Source: Ignavibacteria bacterium (GTDB lineage Bacteria; Bacteroidota; Ignavibacteria; Kapaibacteriales; Kapaibacteriaceae). From it: a DNA stretch of 64,000 bases. Position numbers and translations under genes: made by a program. The DNA is taken from positions 378,152-442,151 of the forward strand of contig VGVV01000002.1 in the NCBI GenBank assembly GCA_016873895.1. The letters are read 5' to 3'. Positions 45,112 through 53,296 of this stretch are shown piece after piece (position 1 is the first letter of the stretch; each line of letters begins with the position of its first letter). The notes under the pieces were generated by a model. That model was not told where the DNA came from and did not search any database. It worked only from the letters and a program-made list of their open reading frames with translations.

Positions 45112-46647
45112 ATGCGTCACTTAATCTTGGTACTTGGCGACCAACTAAGCTTTTCTAGTCCTGCGTTTGACGGATTCGATGCTGCTGTAGACATGGTATT
45201 GATGATTGAAGCGCCGGGAGAGTCTACTGCGGTTTGGTCTCACAAGGCGCGAATAGCTCTGTTTCTGTCGGCCATGCGGCATTTCGCGAAGGACGTGGCT
45301 GCGCGTGGGTGGCCGATAGAGTACGTTCAGCTTAACGCTACGTCTGAACCATCACTTGGGGCGCGTCTGGGCGACGCACTACGCCGCAATCATCCCCAAG
45401 CATTGCGGTTGGTTGAGGCAGGTGAGTGGCGAATGCAGCAAGAGATTGCAGCAGTATGCGAACATGAAGGTATTGCCCTGCAGGTATGCGACGATGCTCA
45501 CTTCATGTGCAGCAATCGTGAGTTTGAGCAGTGGGCACATGGCAAGAGGGAGCTTCGAATGGAGTTCTTCTACCGCATGATGCGCCGTAATTTCAATGTT
45601 CTGATGGAAGGCAGCGAGCCAATTGGTGGACAATGGAACTACGACGTAGACAATCGAAGCGCCTACCCCAAGCGCACCGGGCCGGGTGCTATTCCGGAGC
45701 CAGCAGGGTTTGAGCCCGATACTATTACGAGAGAAGTATTCGAACTCGTTGAAGAGCATTTTCCCGAGCATCCTGGCCTTCTTAAACACTTTCGTTGGCC
45801 TGTAATCCGAGAGCAAGCTCTCGAAGCATTGCATCGATTTATTGATCAGCGGCTGGTGCATTTTGGAACCTTTCAAGATGCTATGTGGACAGATACGCCT
45901 GTAGGCTGGCATTCACTTCTGTCGGCAGCACTTAATCTTCATCTATTAGATCCGCGAGAGGTAATCGCCGCTGCAGAAGAATCCTATCGCAAGGGGCAGG
46001 TGCCACTTGAAGCTGCAGAAGGATTTATCAGGCAGATACTTGGGTGGCGAGAGTTCATTCGTGGTGTGTACTGGCTTGATATGCCCGGTATGAAGCAGGC
46101 AAACCACTTTGGTCATCTGCGCACATTGCCTTCATGGTTTTGGACGGGCAAAACGAATATGTCCTGCCTGCGTGATAGTCTGAAGCAGACACTATCTCTG
46201 GGCTATGCGCATCACATACAGCGGCTTATGGTTATCGGAAATTTTTCGACGCTCGCAGAACTTTCGCCTCAGCAGGTAAGCGACTGGTTTCTTGCGATCT
46301 ATGTAGATGCTATTGAATGGGTAGAACTACCAAACACTGTGGGAATGGCACTTCATGCCTGCGGAAGTCGTTTTACCAGCAAACCTTACGTATCTAGCGG
46401 CGCATACATTCATCGACAAAGTAACTATTGTGCCGGATGCTGCTACGATCCCACGCTGCGCACAGGTGAGAACGCGTGCCCGTTCACAACCCTCTTTTGG
46501 AACTTCATAGAGCAACATGAAACGAACCTTGCGGCCAATCCGCGAACAGCTCTCATGGCAAAGAACTTGCACAAGCTAAGCGCAACAGAGCGTCTGGGCA
46601 TTGCACAACGAGCCGCACACCTGCTTGAGAACCTCGATTCACTCTAG
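45112..46647 (+). CDS. Iron-sulfur (6-4) photolyase / cryptochrome (FeS-BCP, PhrB type)
   Basis: This 511-aa cryptochrome/photolyase-family protein starts MRHLILVLGDQLS, the deoxyribodipyrimidine-photolyase-related opening. Four cysteines fit the [4Fe-4S] cluster of prokaryotic (6-4) photolyases: C352 (NMSCLRDS), C440 and C443 (NYCAGCCYDP) and C456 (ACPFTTL). Spacing is within two residues of Agrobacterium PhrB. GWREFIRGVYW and the FAD-binding C-terminal helices are present. It should repair (6-4) photoproducts with light. ATG 45112 is preferred over an upstream TTG inside the repeat array. It is probably monocistronic and converges with the NamZ-like gene (17-nt gap). Confidence 0.92.
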   Translation: MRHLILVLGDQLSFSSPAFDGFDAAVDMVLMIEAPGESTAVWSHKARIALFLSAMRHFAKDVAARGWPIEYVQLNATSEPSLGARLGDALRRNHPQALRLVEAGEWRMQQEIAAVCEHEGIALQVCDDAHFMCSNREFEQWAHGKRELRMEFFYRMMRRNFNVLMEGSEPIGGQWNYDVDNRSAYPKRTGPGAIPEPAGFEPDTITREVFELVEEHFPEHPGLLKHFRWPVIREQALEALHRFIDQRLVHFGTFQDAMWTDTPVGWHSLLSAALNLHLLDPREVIAAAEESYRKGQVPLEAAEGFIRQILGWREFIRGVYWLDMPGMKQANHFGHLRTLPSWFWTGKTNMSCLRDSLKQTLSLGYAHHIQRLMVIGNFSTLAELSPQQVSDWFLAIYVDAIEWVELPNTVGMALHACGSRFTSKPYVSSGAYIHRQSNYCAGCCYDPTLRTGENACPFTTLFWNFIEQHETNLAANPRTALMAKNLHKLSATERLGIAQRAAHLLENLDSL

Positions 46648-46664
46648 AAACGTGTGATCGCTGC

Positions 46665-47888
46665 TCAATACAGCAGATACTTTTTTCTGAGCTCGACAAA
46701 CTCCGCTAGGCCTTCTGACGAAAGACCCATGAGTTTTGTTTTGTTTTCATGGCTGACTAATTCTGCGAGGATAAGCGACATGCCAGATGCCTTGATGAAC
46801 ATCTTTCCATGTGCTGCAGATGCTAATGTATCGGGAAATGCCTCGGGATGAATTCCGCGGACATACCACAGCGCATGCATTGCCGCCATATAGGGTTTCC
46901 AAGAGCGGCTGGGCTGCACGTAATAGCCAGTGCAGGGAAGACCAGCATACTTGCCATGTTGCGGAGAGAACATACACGCTACGACGTGAACTCCCGATTC
47001 TTGCATCTGACGAATAAACGTTGAATCATGTACCAGGTTAGGAGCTCCGATATATTGAAAGGGGCTTGTTGTACCCATGCCAATACTGCAGGCTCCAATC
47101 TCTCCAATAAGACCCGTAATGGCATAGCCGCGCACGGCAGCAACACTTGGCATGTTTGGACTTGTCGGATACCAAGGGCGATCAAGGTCTTCCCACATCA
47201 TGTCGCGCGTCCATCGTTTACATCGCACCACAGTAAGAGCACAGCGTTTACCTGCTGCAGTATATTTTTGTGATAACCACTGCAGTTCATTTGCCATGGT
47301 AGCGATCTCGCCGAGTGTCATGCCATGGACATACGGAACCGGCACACGTCCGATGAACGACGCAACGTCTCGTTGCAAGAGATTCCCATCCACAACAATG
47401 CCACCGAGCGGATTGGGTCTGTCGAGAACCATACATGCAATGCCATACTCGGCACAGGCATCCATTACCTCGATCATTGTACTCATGTAGGTATAGGACC
47501 GAACGCCGATATCCTGCATATCAATTACCACAACATCTGCACCACTGAGTAGATCAGGCGTGGGTCTCCTGAGAGCCCCATACAGACTCTTTGCAAGTAC
47601 GCCATGAACGGTATCGTCGAGCACATGCTTGCCTGCAACCACCACACCATGGAACCCATGTTCCGGTGTAAGAAGTCGTACAAGTCTGAGATTGCCTGCA
47701 CCGAGGAACTCCTCGAGTGTGGACTTGTTACGATAACTGCGCGCAGCAGCATGCGATACCAGCACAACGCGCTTGCCCTGTAACAATGCAAACTTGGTAT
47801 CGATAAGATTATCGATACCAAACTTTACGTGAGCAGCAGTGCTACAAAGAGCACTCATGAGGGCACCCAGGACAAGTAGATACTTCAT
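46665..47888 (-). CDS. Exo-beta-N-acetylmuramidase NamZ-like (DUF1343)
   Basis: This 407-aa exported protein (signal MKYLLVLGALMSALCSTAA) has the DUF1343/NamZ blocks VVLVSHAAA, LLTPEHGFHG, VVIDMQDIGVRSYTYMSTM, VLDRPNPLGG and MPSVAAVRGY. The family (GH171) removes terminal MurNAc from peptidoglycan fragments. A periplasmic site of action fits muropeptide recycling alongside the Tat-exported LD-carboxypeptidase. Its ATG overlaps the xerD stop by one base; it is the last of a five-gene operon. Confidence 0.88.
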   Translation of the reverse strand: MKYLLVLGALMSALCSTAAHVKFGIDNLIDTKFALLQGKRVVLVSHAAARSYRNKSTLEEFLGAGNLRLVRLLTPEHGFHGVVVAGKHVLDDTVHGVLAKSLYGALRRPTPDLLSGADVVVIDMQDIGVRSYTYMSTMIEVMDACAEYGIACMVLDRPNPLGGIVVDGNLLQRDVASFIGRVPVPYVHGMTLGEIATMANELQWLSQKYTAAGKRCALTVVRCKRWTRDMMWEDLDRPWYPTSPNMPSVAAVRGYAITGLIGEIGACSIGMGTTSPFQYIGAPNLVHDSTFIRQMQESGVHVVACMFSPQHGKYAGLPCTGYYVQPSRSWKPYMAAMHALWYVRGIHPEAFPDTLASAAHGKMFIKASGMSLILAELVSHENKTKLMGLSSEGLAEFVELRKKYLLY

Positions 47889-48805
47889 CAGTGTTGTTGT
47901 GCCCGTGGGTGAAACAGCGTATGTACCTCTTTAACGTACTCGCGATCAATATGTGTATAGACCTGCGTTGTTGCGATGTCTGCGTGACCCAACATTTCTT
48001 GCACTGCACGTAGATCTGCACCGCCTTCAAGAAGATGCGTAGCAAAGGAGTGTCGGAACATATGCGGGTGCACATGCTTATCGATTCCTGCACGCAGACA
48101 ACCATCCTGAATGAATTTCCAGACGGACATGCGTGAGAGCCCCTTACCACGAACGTTGAGAAAAAGTATGTCATCTGTCTCAGCGGTCCGAATAAACGAG
48201 CCACGCGCGATCGACTGATACCGTGCTATCCATTGAAGAGCAGACGTACCAATAGGTACAAGGCGTTCCTTAGAGCCTTTACCAAAGACACGTACAATCT
48301 CGAGATCAACAAGAACATCTCGCTGTCGAAGTGTGATTACCTCGCTTACACGCAGACCGCATGCATACATGGTCTCGAACAGCGCCCGATTACGGATCAT
48401 ACTTGGCATAGAATCATCGAAGGCATTGAGAAACGAATCCATCTCCTCTGGCGACAAACAATCGGGCAGGTGCCGTCCAGATCTGGGTAGTTCCATGGCC
48501 TCGGTTACATCCCGATCTATCCGGCCATTGCTCATGAGAAATCTATGCAAGTGCCTAATCGAAGCGAGATATCGTGCGCGGCTACTCGAGGCTAGTCCAA
48601 TGCTGGACAATGTTTCGAAGTAGTACCGTACGTCTGATAGCGTAGCATTAGCAAATGCATCGATATCGCGCGATTGCAGGAACAAAGCGTATTGCTGAAT
48701 ATCTCTTTCGTATGCTTGGAAGGTAAGCGGCGAAAGGCCCCGTTCTAGCCTGATGTACTGCAGAAACTGCGTGAGATCCCTTTGAAGAGCTAATGGCAAG
48801 TGCAT
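47888..48805 (-). CDS. xerD: Tyrosine recombinase XerD/XerC
   Basis: This 305-aa integrase-family recombinase has the SAM-like N-terminal domain (LEFLQYIRLERGLSPLT-like) and the catalytic set R (CGLRVSE), K (GKGSKERLVPIG), HxxR (HMFRHSFATHLL), H and the nucleophile Tyr in TTQVYTHI. It resolves chromosome dimers at dif. Housekeeping context (not next to mobile DNA) and 1-nt overlaps with the genes on both sides support Xer rather than a phage integrase. XerC versus XerD is not decided by these motifs. Confidence 0.92.
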   Translation of the reverse strand: MHLPLALQRDLTQFLQYIRLERGLSPLTFQAYERDIQQYALFLQSRDIDAFANATLSDVRYYFETLSSIGLASSSRARYLASIRHLHRFLMSNGRIDRDVTEAMELPRSGRHLPDCLSPEEMDSFLNAFDDSMPSMIRNRALFETMYACGLRVSEVITLRQRDVLVDLEIVRVFGKGSKERLVPIGTSALQWIARYQSIARGSFIRTAETDDILFLNVRGKGLSRMSVWKFIQDGCLRAGIDKHVHPHMFRHSFATHLLEGGADLRAVQEMLGHADIATTQVYTHIDREYVKEVHTLFHPRAQQH

Positions 48806-50940
48806 TATGTAGCGCTGGTGCTGGTGTCTTCTTTTACTTCCATGTATCGTACACGTTGATGTGATGATCCAAGAAGCGTTTTGACAAAGGACTCTTTAAT
48901 CACGTCTATATCGTGCATTGTAAGGGGCGCTTCACTCAGCTGACCGTCTTTAAGTCGGTCAATGACGATTTGATCAATGGCTGCCTCGATTTCATGACGT
49001 TGGCTTGTATCGACTAGGCGAGAAAGCGCCTCTACTGCATCTGCGAGCATAACAATTGCGGTTTCTTTGGAGTCGGGCTTAGGCCCTGGATACCGAAAGT
49101 CTTGCTCTTCTATTGTAGCGCCATCATTGTGAGCCTCTTCAAGAGCCCGCGCATAGAAATGCTTTATCATCATTGTACCATGATGCATTGGAATGAACTT
49201 CCAAATTCGATCAGGCAGGCGATTGTCCTTGGCAAGTGCTATGCCGCCATGTACGTGCTGACGTATGATGCTTGCGCTCTTCTTGGGATGTAGTCTATCA
49301 TGCTTGTTGTCTATACCGATTTGATTCTCAATGAAATACTCAGACTTCTCAATCTTTCCGATGTCGTGGTAGAGTGCGCCCACACGCGTAAGCAACGGGT
49401 TTGCACCAATTGCAGCCGCAGCTGTTTCACTCAGATGCACAACCGACATTGTGTGCTGATACGTGCCGGGGGCATGCTCATTGAGTTCGTGAATGAGTGG
49501 ATGATTGATGTCGTCGAAGTCCTCCAACCGCAAGTCTGTAGCAAGATTCATCGTACGTTCCATGATCACGATGAATGCAAGTGCAACAAGCGGCGAGAGA
49601 ACAGCATTCACACCCGCACCTCCAAGCTTGAGCAGCAACGGCAGCAGGGCAGTTGCTCGCTCAAGTTCGAGCGAAACGGTAACAATAACCAGTCCTGCGC
49701 CGATGGCAAGTATCGACGTAAACACCTGTGTTCTACTGCGCAAGTTTGTGGCAGAGTAAGCAGCCATAGCGCCGCCAACAATCAGAACTACAGCAATGAT
49801 ATGGTCGTTACCACGAGACGCAGCAACTGCTAGTGAGCATGTTAGTGTTACAACGATAGCAGTGCGGACGTCGTATAAAATTGATACAAGCATGGCCATG
49901 CCTGGCACGATGATTGTGTATTCGAGGGGTAAATCAGACGGCAGGATGATTGATAACCAGCCTAACCCGGCAGATGCTACTGGCATTGCAAGTAATGCTG
50001 CAAGCTGCCCATTGCGCAGGAACGAAGACTTCCGCACAAAGTAGAGATACAACAGCAACATTGCATTCAGCACGATGGCATGCCCGAGAGACCCTAGGGC
50101 GGCAAGGAGAGAGAATTTTGTGGTTGCCTTGGCGTGTTCTGAGTAGCGATAGGCCGAAATGCGTTGCATAACGCGCGGATCTATTCGATCTCCCTTCTTG
50201 ACGATGACGTCGCCCTCGTGCACTATCTCGGCTGTAAGAGCAACTCCCTGTGCGGCAGCTGCGCTTTCTGCTTCCCAGGTTACTCGATCTATACTGATTG
50301 TTGGCAGGATACTTTTGAGCACGGTACGCAGTGTAAGACCGCGAACATACTCGGGGTCGTTTTGAAGTGCACTCTCAAGCAGACGTACGGCAGATGATGA
50401 GTCTGGAAGCGACGTGACGAGGATCAGTTCTTCATCTGTTATTTGCGTTCTATCAATGCAGTATCTGTAGTTCATTGAATCGAACACGTTTGATCGAAAA
50501 CCCACTGCATACAGAGCTTGAAGTGCATCGATTCCACGGGCACGCACGATGCGTGCTATCGAGTCGGGAATCTCGTTTGTAGCATCAATGAACCTACCTG
50601 AGGCAACCTTGAAGGCGTCTGCATTGCGCTTGATATAGGGCAGCACCTCTTCGCTTGCCCGTTGACGCTCGGCCGCGAGTGTATCTGGATTCTTGAGTAC
50701 AGGGAAGGGGTACTTCGCAACTACGGTTTCCTCTGTCCATATCGTACCAAGACGGGACTGATCAATTGCCTGATCTTGTGATTCTCCAAGCCCTCCAGGC
50801 AAAAAGAACATCAGCAGCAGCGTTGATAGAACTATCAATGTTACCCTGAGGGAAGCAGAGCTTGTTAGACCGCTGCTGCGTTCCTGCTGGCGGTCTTCTC
50901 CTTGGAGCTGCTCGAAGAGTGTTGGACGGCTGCGTGCCAT
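48805..50940 (-). CDS. 7TM-HD phosphohydrolase (PgpH/YqfF-like)
   Basis: This 711-aa protein has an N-terminal anchor (about 28-50), a large extracytoplasmic 7TMR-HDED region (to about 280), seven hydrophobic helices (about 285-480) and a cytoplasmic HD domain. The HD domain shows HTMSVVHLSE, VGALYHDIGKI and HHGTMMIKHFY, then MLADAVEALSRL. PgpH-type proteins hydrolyse cyclic di-AMP to pApA. The HD set and 7TM architecture are complete, so c-di-AMP turnover is the best inference; a cyclase is not in the window. It lies 12 nt after a crotonase gene and overlaps xerD by one base. Confidence 0.92.
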   Translation of the reverse strand: MARSRPTLFEQLQGEDRQQERSSGLTSSASLRVTLIVLSTLLLMFFLPGGLGESQDQAIDQSRLGTIWTEETVVAKYPFPVLKNPDTLAAERQRASEEVLPYIKRNADAFKVASGRFIDATNEIPDSIARIVRARGIDALQALYAVGFRSNVFDSMNYRYCIDRTQITDEELILVTSLPDSSSAVRLLESALQNDPEYVRGLTLRTVLKSILPTISIDRVTWEAESAAAAQGVALTAEIVHEGDVIVKKGDRIDPRVMQRISAYRYSEHAKATTKFSLLAALGSLGHAIVLNAMLLLYLYFVRKSSFLRNGQLAALLAMPVASAGLGWLSIILPSDLPLEYTIIVPGMAMLVSILYDVRTAIVVTLTCSLAVAASRGNDHIIAVVLIVGGAMAAYSATNLRSRTQVFTSILAIGAGLVIVTVSLELERATALLPLLLKLGGAGVNAVLSPLVALAFIVIMERTMNLATDLRLEDFDDINHPLIHELNEHAPGTYQHTMSVVHLSETAAAAIGANPLLTRVGALYHDIGKIEKSEYFIENQIGIDNKHDRLHPKKSASIIRQHVHGGIALAKDNRLPDRIWKFIPMHHGTMMIKHFYARALEEAHNDGATIEEQDFRYPGPKPDSKETAIVMLADAVEALSRLVDTSQRHEIEAAIDQIVIDRLKDGQLSEAPLTMHDIDVIKESFVKTLLGSSHQRVRYMEVKEDTSTSAT

Positions 50941-50952
50941 GGCAAGATGTTG

Positions 50953-51738
50953 TTACGTACCAGAGAATTGTGGTTTGCGTTTTTCGATAAAGGCTGCAAC
51001 ACCTTCACGGTAGTCTGCAGAGACGCCGGCACGCTGCTGAAATTCTGCTTCTAATTCAAGCATCTCGTTGAGCGAAGAGACAAGACCCTGCTGCAGCAGG
51101 TGCTTCACAAGACCATAGGTCTGTGTCGGACCCTGCGCATACTTGATGGCAACCTTGCGAAGGGCTGCCTGAAAAGCCTTTGGATGAACAACCGCATTAA
51201 CAAGTCCCATATTAAGAGCCTGCTCTGCGGTTAGGGGGCTATTCAGTGTAGCAAACTCAAAGGCCTTGCTGTATCCCATCATGCGAGGATAGAAAAACGT
51301 TGCACCAGAGTCTGGTATAAGAGCAATTCCGATAAAAGCTTCAACGAGTTTTGCAGCCGAGCTCATAATGCGAATGTCTGCAGCAAGTGCTAGGGAAAGT
51401 CCAGCACCTGCTGCTACGCCGTTGATGCCACAGATGATCGGTTTTGGCATCTCTTTCATCGCACGTACAATAGGATTGTAACGGCGATTGAGCGAATCAC
51501 GCAGGTCGCGCTTGTCTCCAGATTTTGGTGCGTCTTTCAGGTCTTGCCCAGAGCAGAATGCCTTGCCGGCTCCCGTGAGCACCACGCAGCGAACATCGCT
51601 GTTGTCGTGGGCATGAGCAAGCGCAGCCAGCAGATCTGTCGTGAGTTGTTCGTTGGCGGCATTGAACGAATCCGGACGATTGAGTGTAATCGTACTGATA
51701 CCTTCAGAAATGTCGAAGAGCAATGTTTCAAACGTCAT
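50953..51738 (-). CDS. Crotonase-family isomerase (PaaG-like)
   Basis: This 261-aa protein has FCSGQDL and GVAAGAGLSLALAADIRI, but the hydratase glutamate motif is replaced by AFIGIALIPDSGATFF. IPDSG carries the Asp used by PaaG, and the usual FGQPE is absent. The protein is therefore better read as a 1,2-epoxyphenylacetyl-CoA or enoyl-CoA isomerase than a hydratase. It follows another crotonase by 2 nt. The absence of other paa genes leaves the pathway open. Confidence 0.85.
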   Translation of the reverse strand: MTFETLLFDISEGISTITLNRPDSFNAANEQLTTDLLAALAHAHDNSDVRCVVLTGAGKAFCSGQDLKDAPKSGDKRDLRDSLNRRYNPIVRAMKEMPKPIICGINGVAAGAGLSLALAADIRIMSSAAKLVEAFIGIALIPDSGATFFYPRMMGYSKAFEFATLNSPLTAEQALNMGLVNAVVHPKAFQAALRKVAIKYAQGPTQTYGLVKHLLQQGLVSSLNEMLELEAEFQQRAGVSADYREGVAAFIEKRKPQFSGT

Positions 51739-51740
51739 CG

Positions 51741-52523
51741 TTACTTACCCTTCCATTCTGGTTTGCGCTTCTCAACAAATGCAGCCATACCTTCTTTTTG
51801 GTCGTCTGTAGCAAAGAGCATGTAAAAGTTCTTCCGTTCAAACTCAAGGCCGCCCTCAAGCGTAGTGCTGTGTGCCTTGAGCACTGCCTCTTTGGCTAAA
51901 CGTGCAGCAACTGGCGCTTTGGATGCAACATCACCTGCGAGAGCAAAGGCTTCCTGGAGATAATAGTCTACTGGCACAACGCGGTTAACAAGTCCAGCTG
52001 CCTGTGCTTGCGTTGCCGAGATCATGCGTCCCGTAAGAACGATCTCCATGGCGAGTGCCTTGCCCACAGCGCGCGTCAGACGTTGTGTGCCGCCAGCACC
52101 GGGCATAACGCCGATGTTGATCTCGGGCTGACCGAACTGTGCTGTGTCGCTTGCAACGATCATGTCTGCATGCATTGCAAGTTCACAGCCCCCTCCGAGC
52201 GCAAAGCCGCTTACGGCAGCGATGATGGGAGTCTTGACCGTGCGTATTCGTTCCCAACGCGCAAATTGATCGCGCTCTAACATCGTCGTGAGCGTTGCAT
52301 CAGACATCTCCGTGATGTCGGCACCTGCGGCGAAGGCCTTCTCATTTCCGTGCAGAACGATGCAACGAATGCTTGGGTCTGCATCATATGCCTCGAATGC
52401 TTGCACAAGCTCAATCATCGTTTGAAGACTAAGCGCATTTAGAACTTGTGGACGGTTTAACTGGATCGCACCAACACCCGGTTGTGGGATGTACGTAGCG
52501 ATACACGTAAATTCAAGTGACAT
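51741..52523 (-). CDS. Enoyl-CoA hydratase (crotonase family)
   Basis: This 260-aa crotonase has both catalytic glutamates (FGQPEINIGVMPGAGGTQRL and AMEIVLTGRM) and the oxyanion-hole motifs FAAGADITEM and GGGCELAMHADM. It should hydrate short enoyl-CoAs. ATG 52523 is chosen over an in-frame ATG at 52586 that would overlap the divergent rsmE. AAGAGAGAA precedes it and a -7 box lies at 52550-52557. It heads the operon with the PaaG-like, PgpH-like, xerD and NamZ-like genes. Confidence 0.92.
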   Translation of the reverse strand: MSLEFTCIATYIPQPGVGAIQLNRPQVLNALSLQTMIELVQAFEAYDADPSIRCIVLHGNEKAFAAGADITEMSDATLTTMLERDQFARWERIRTVKTPIIAAVSGFALGGGCELAMHADMIVASDTAQFGQPEINIGVMPGAGGTQRLTRAVGKALAMEIVLTGRMISATQAQAAGLVNRVVPVDYYLQEAFALAGDVASKAPVAARLAKEAVLKAHSTTLEGGLEFERKNFYMLFATDDQKEGMAAFVEKRKPEWKGK

Positions 52524-52549
52524 CGACGTTCTCTCTTGTGAAATGTCAC

Positions 52550-52557
52550 CAAAAATA
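52550..52557 (-). promoter_or_regulatory. -7 element of the crotonase-PgpH-xerD-NamZ operon
   Basis: The reverse strand reads TATTTTTG, an exact TAnnTTTG match, 26 nt upstream of ATG 52523. Confidence 0.5.
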
Positions 52558-52561
52558 CACC

Positions 52562-53233
52562 ATGGATAATCTCTATCTGCCCACAATTACTGCCTCCGAC
52601 GAGATTGTTATACCGGATGCAGAAATGTATCGCCACATAGCTGCCCTGCGCCTGCGCGACGGCGAATATGTGCGTGTTCTTAGCGGTAAGGGGCTTATCG
52701 TTACATGCTGCGTTGCAAGACAGTCTCATGCGGTAGAACTACGAGTAACGGAGCGCACAGTGTATCCAGAACCGCCAGGCATTACGTTGGCACTAGGCGT
52801 TCTGGATAATCGCGACCGATTTGAGTTTGCAGTCGAAAAAGCTACCGAACTGGGTGTAGCACGCATTGTGCCAGTGCTGTGCGATTATGCGCGCCACGCG
52901 CGAAGCACATCCGATCGTCTGCGTCAAAAGGCCATTGCAGCCATAACGCAGTCGGGAAATCCGTGGCTTCCGGTGATCTCAGAACCAACATCGTTTGATG
53001 ACCTTGCGTTTGGCCACGCAACAATCGTTGGAGACGCACATGGGAGTGTGCCGTCTGATGTGACATCGCACGACACATGGATTCTCGTCGGTCCTGAAGG
53101 GGGCTTCTCGGCTCGAGAACTTGAAAAGCTCGCGTCGATGCCTGACGTTGTTCGTTGGCGCATCGGCACCAACAGGCTGCGCGCAGAAACGGCTGCAGTG
53201 GCGCTGATATCGCGGGTAGTCGCCTCTTTGTAG
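52562..53233 (+). CDS. rsmE: 16S rRNA m3U1498 methyltransferase RsmE
   Basis: This 223-aa SPOUT-family enzyme (slightly short for the family) has an N-terminal PUA-like part with HIAALRLRDGEYVRV. The SAM-knot motifs are LGVLDNRDRFEFAVEKATELGVARIVPV, then VGPEGGFS and GTNRLRAETAAVAL. It methylates U1498 in the decoding region of 16S rRNA. ATG 52562 is chosen because the 38-nt gap to the divergent crotonase leaves no room for the in-frame codon at 52517. It ends next to a pair of GC hairpins. Confidence 0.93.
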   Translation: MDNLYLPTITASDEIVIPDAEMYRHIAALRLRDGEYVRVLSGKGLIVTCCVARQSHAVELRVTERTVYPEPPGITLALGVLDNRDRFEFAVEKATELGVARIVPVLCDYARHARSTSDRLRQKAIAAITQSGNPWLPVISEPTSFDDLAFGHATIVGDAHGSVPSDVTSHDTWILVGPEGGFSARELEKLASMPDVVRWRIGTNRLRAETAAVALISRVVASL

Positions 53234-53234
53234 G

Positions 53235-53296
53235 GGGCGAGCTGCTGGCTCGCCCGATAGCGTGCCACCCATTGCGGGCGAGCCACGGGCTCGCCC
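53235..53296. repeat. Pair of REP-like GC hairpins between convergent genes
   Basis: GGGCGAGC-TGCTG-GCTCGCCC (53235-53255) and GGGCGAGCC-ACG-GGCTCGCCC (53276-53296) share the same arms, 20 nt apart. They lie between the stops of rsmE and the nuclease gene (which begins its stop at 53297). No T-run follows either one. They resemble a REP/BIME pair or a bidirectional transcript end. Confidence 0.75.

Noticed and set aside
42603..52523. Three crotonases as recent tandem duplicates
   Set aside because: They differ clearly in catalytic residues and sequence, and one lies 8 kb away beside waaA; they are old paralogues.
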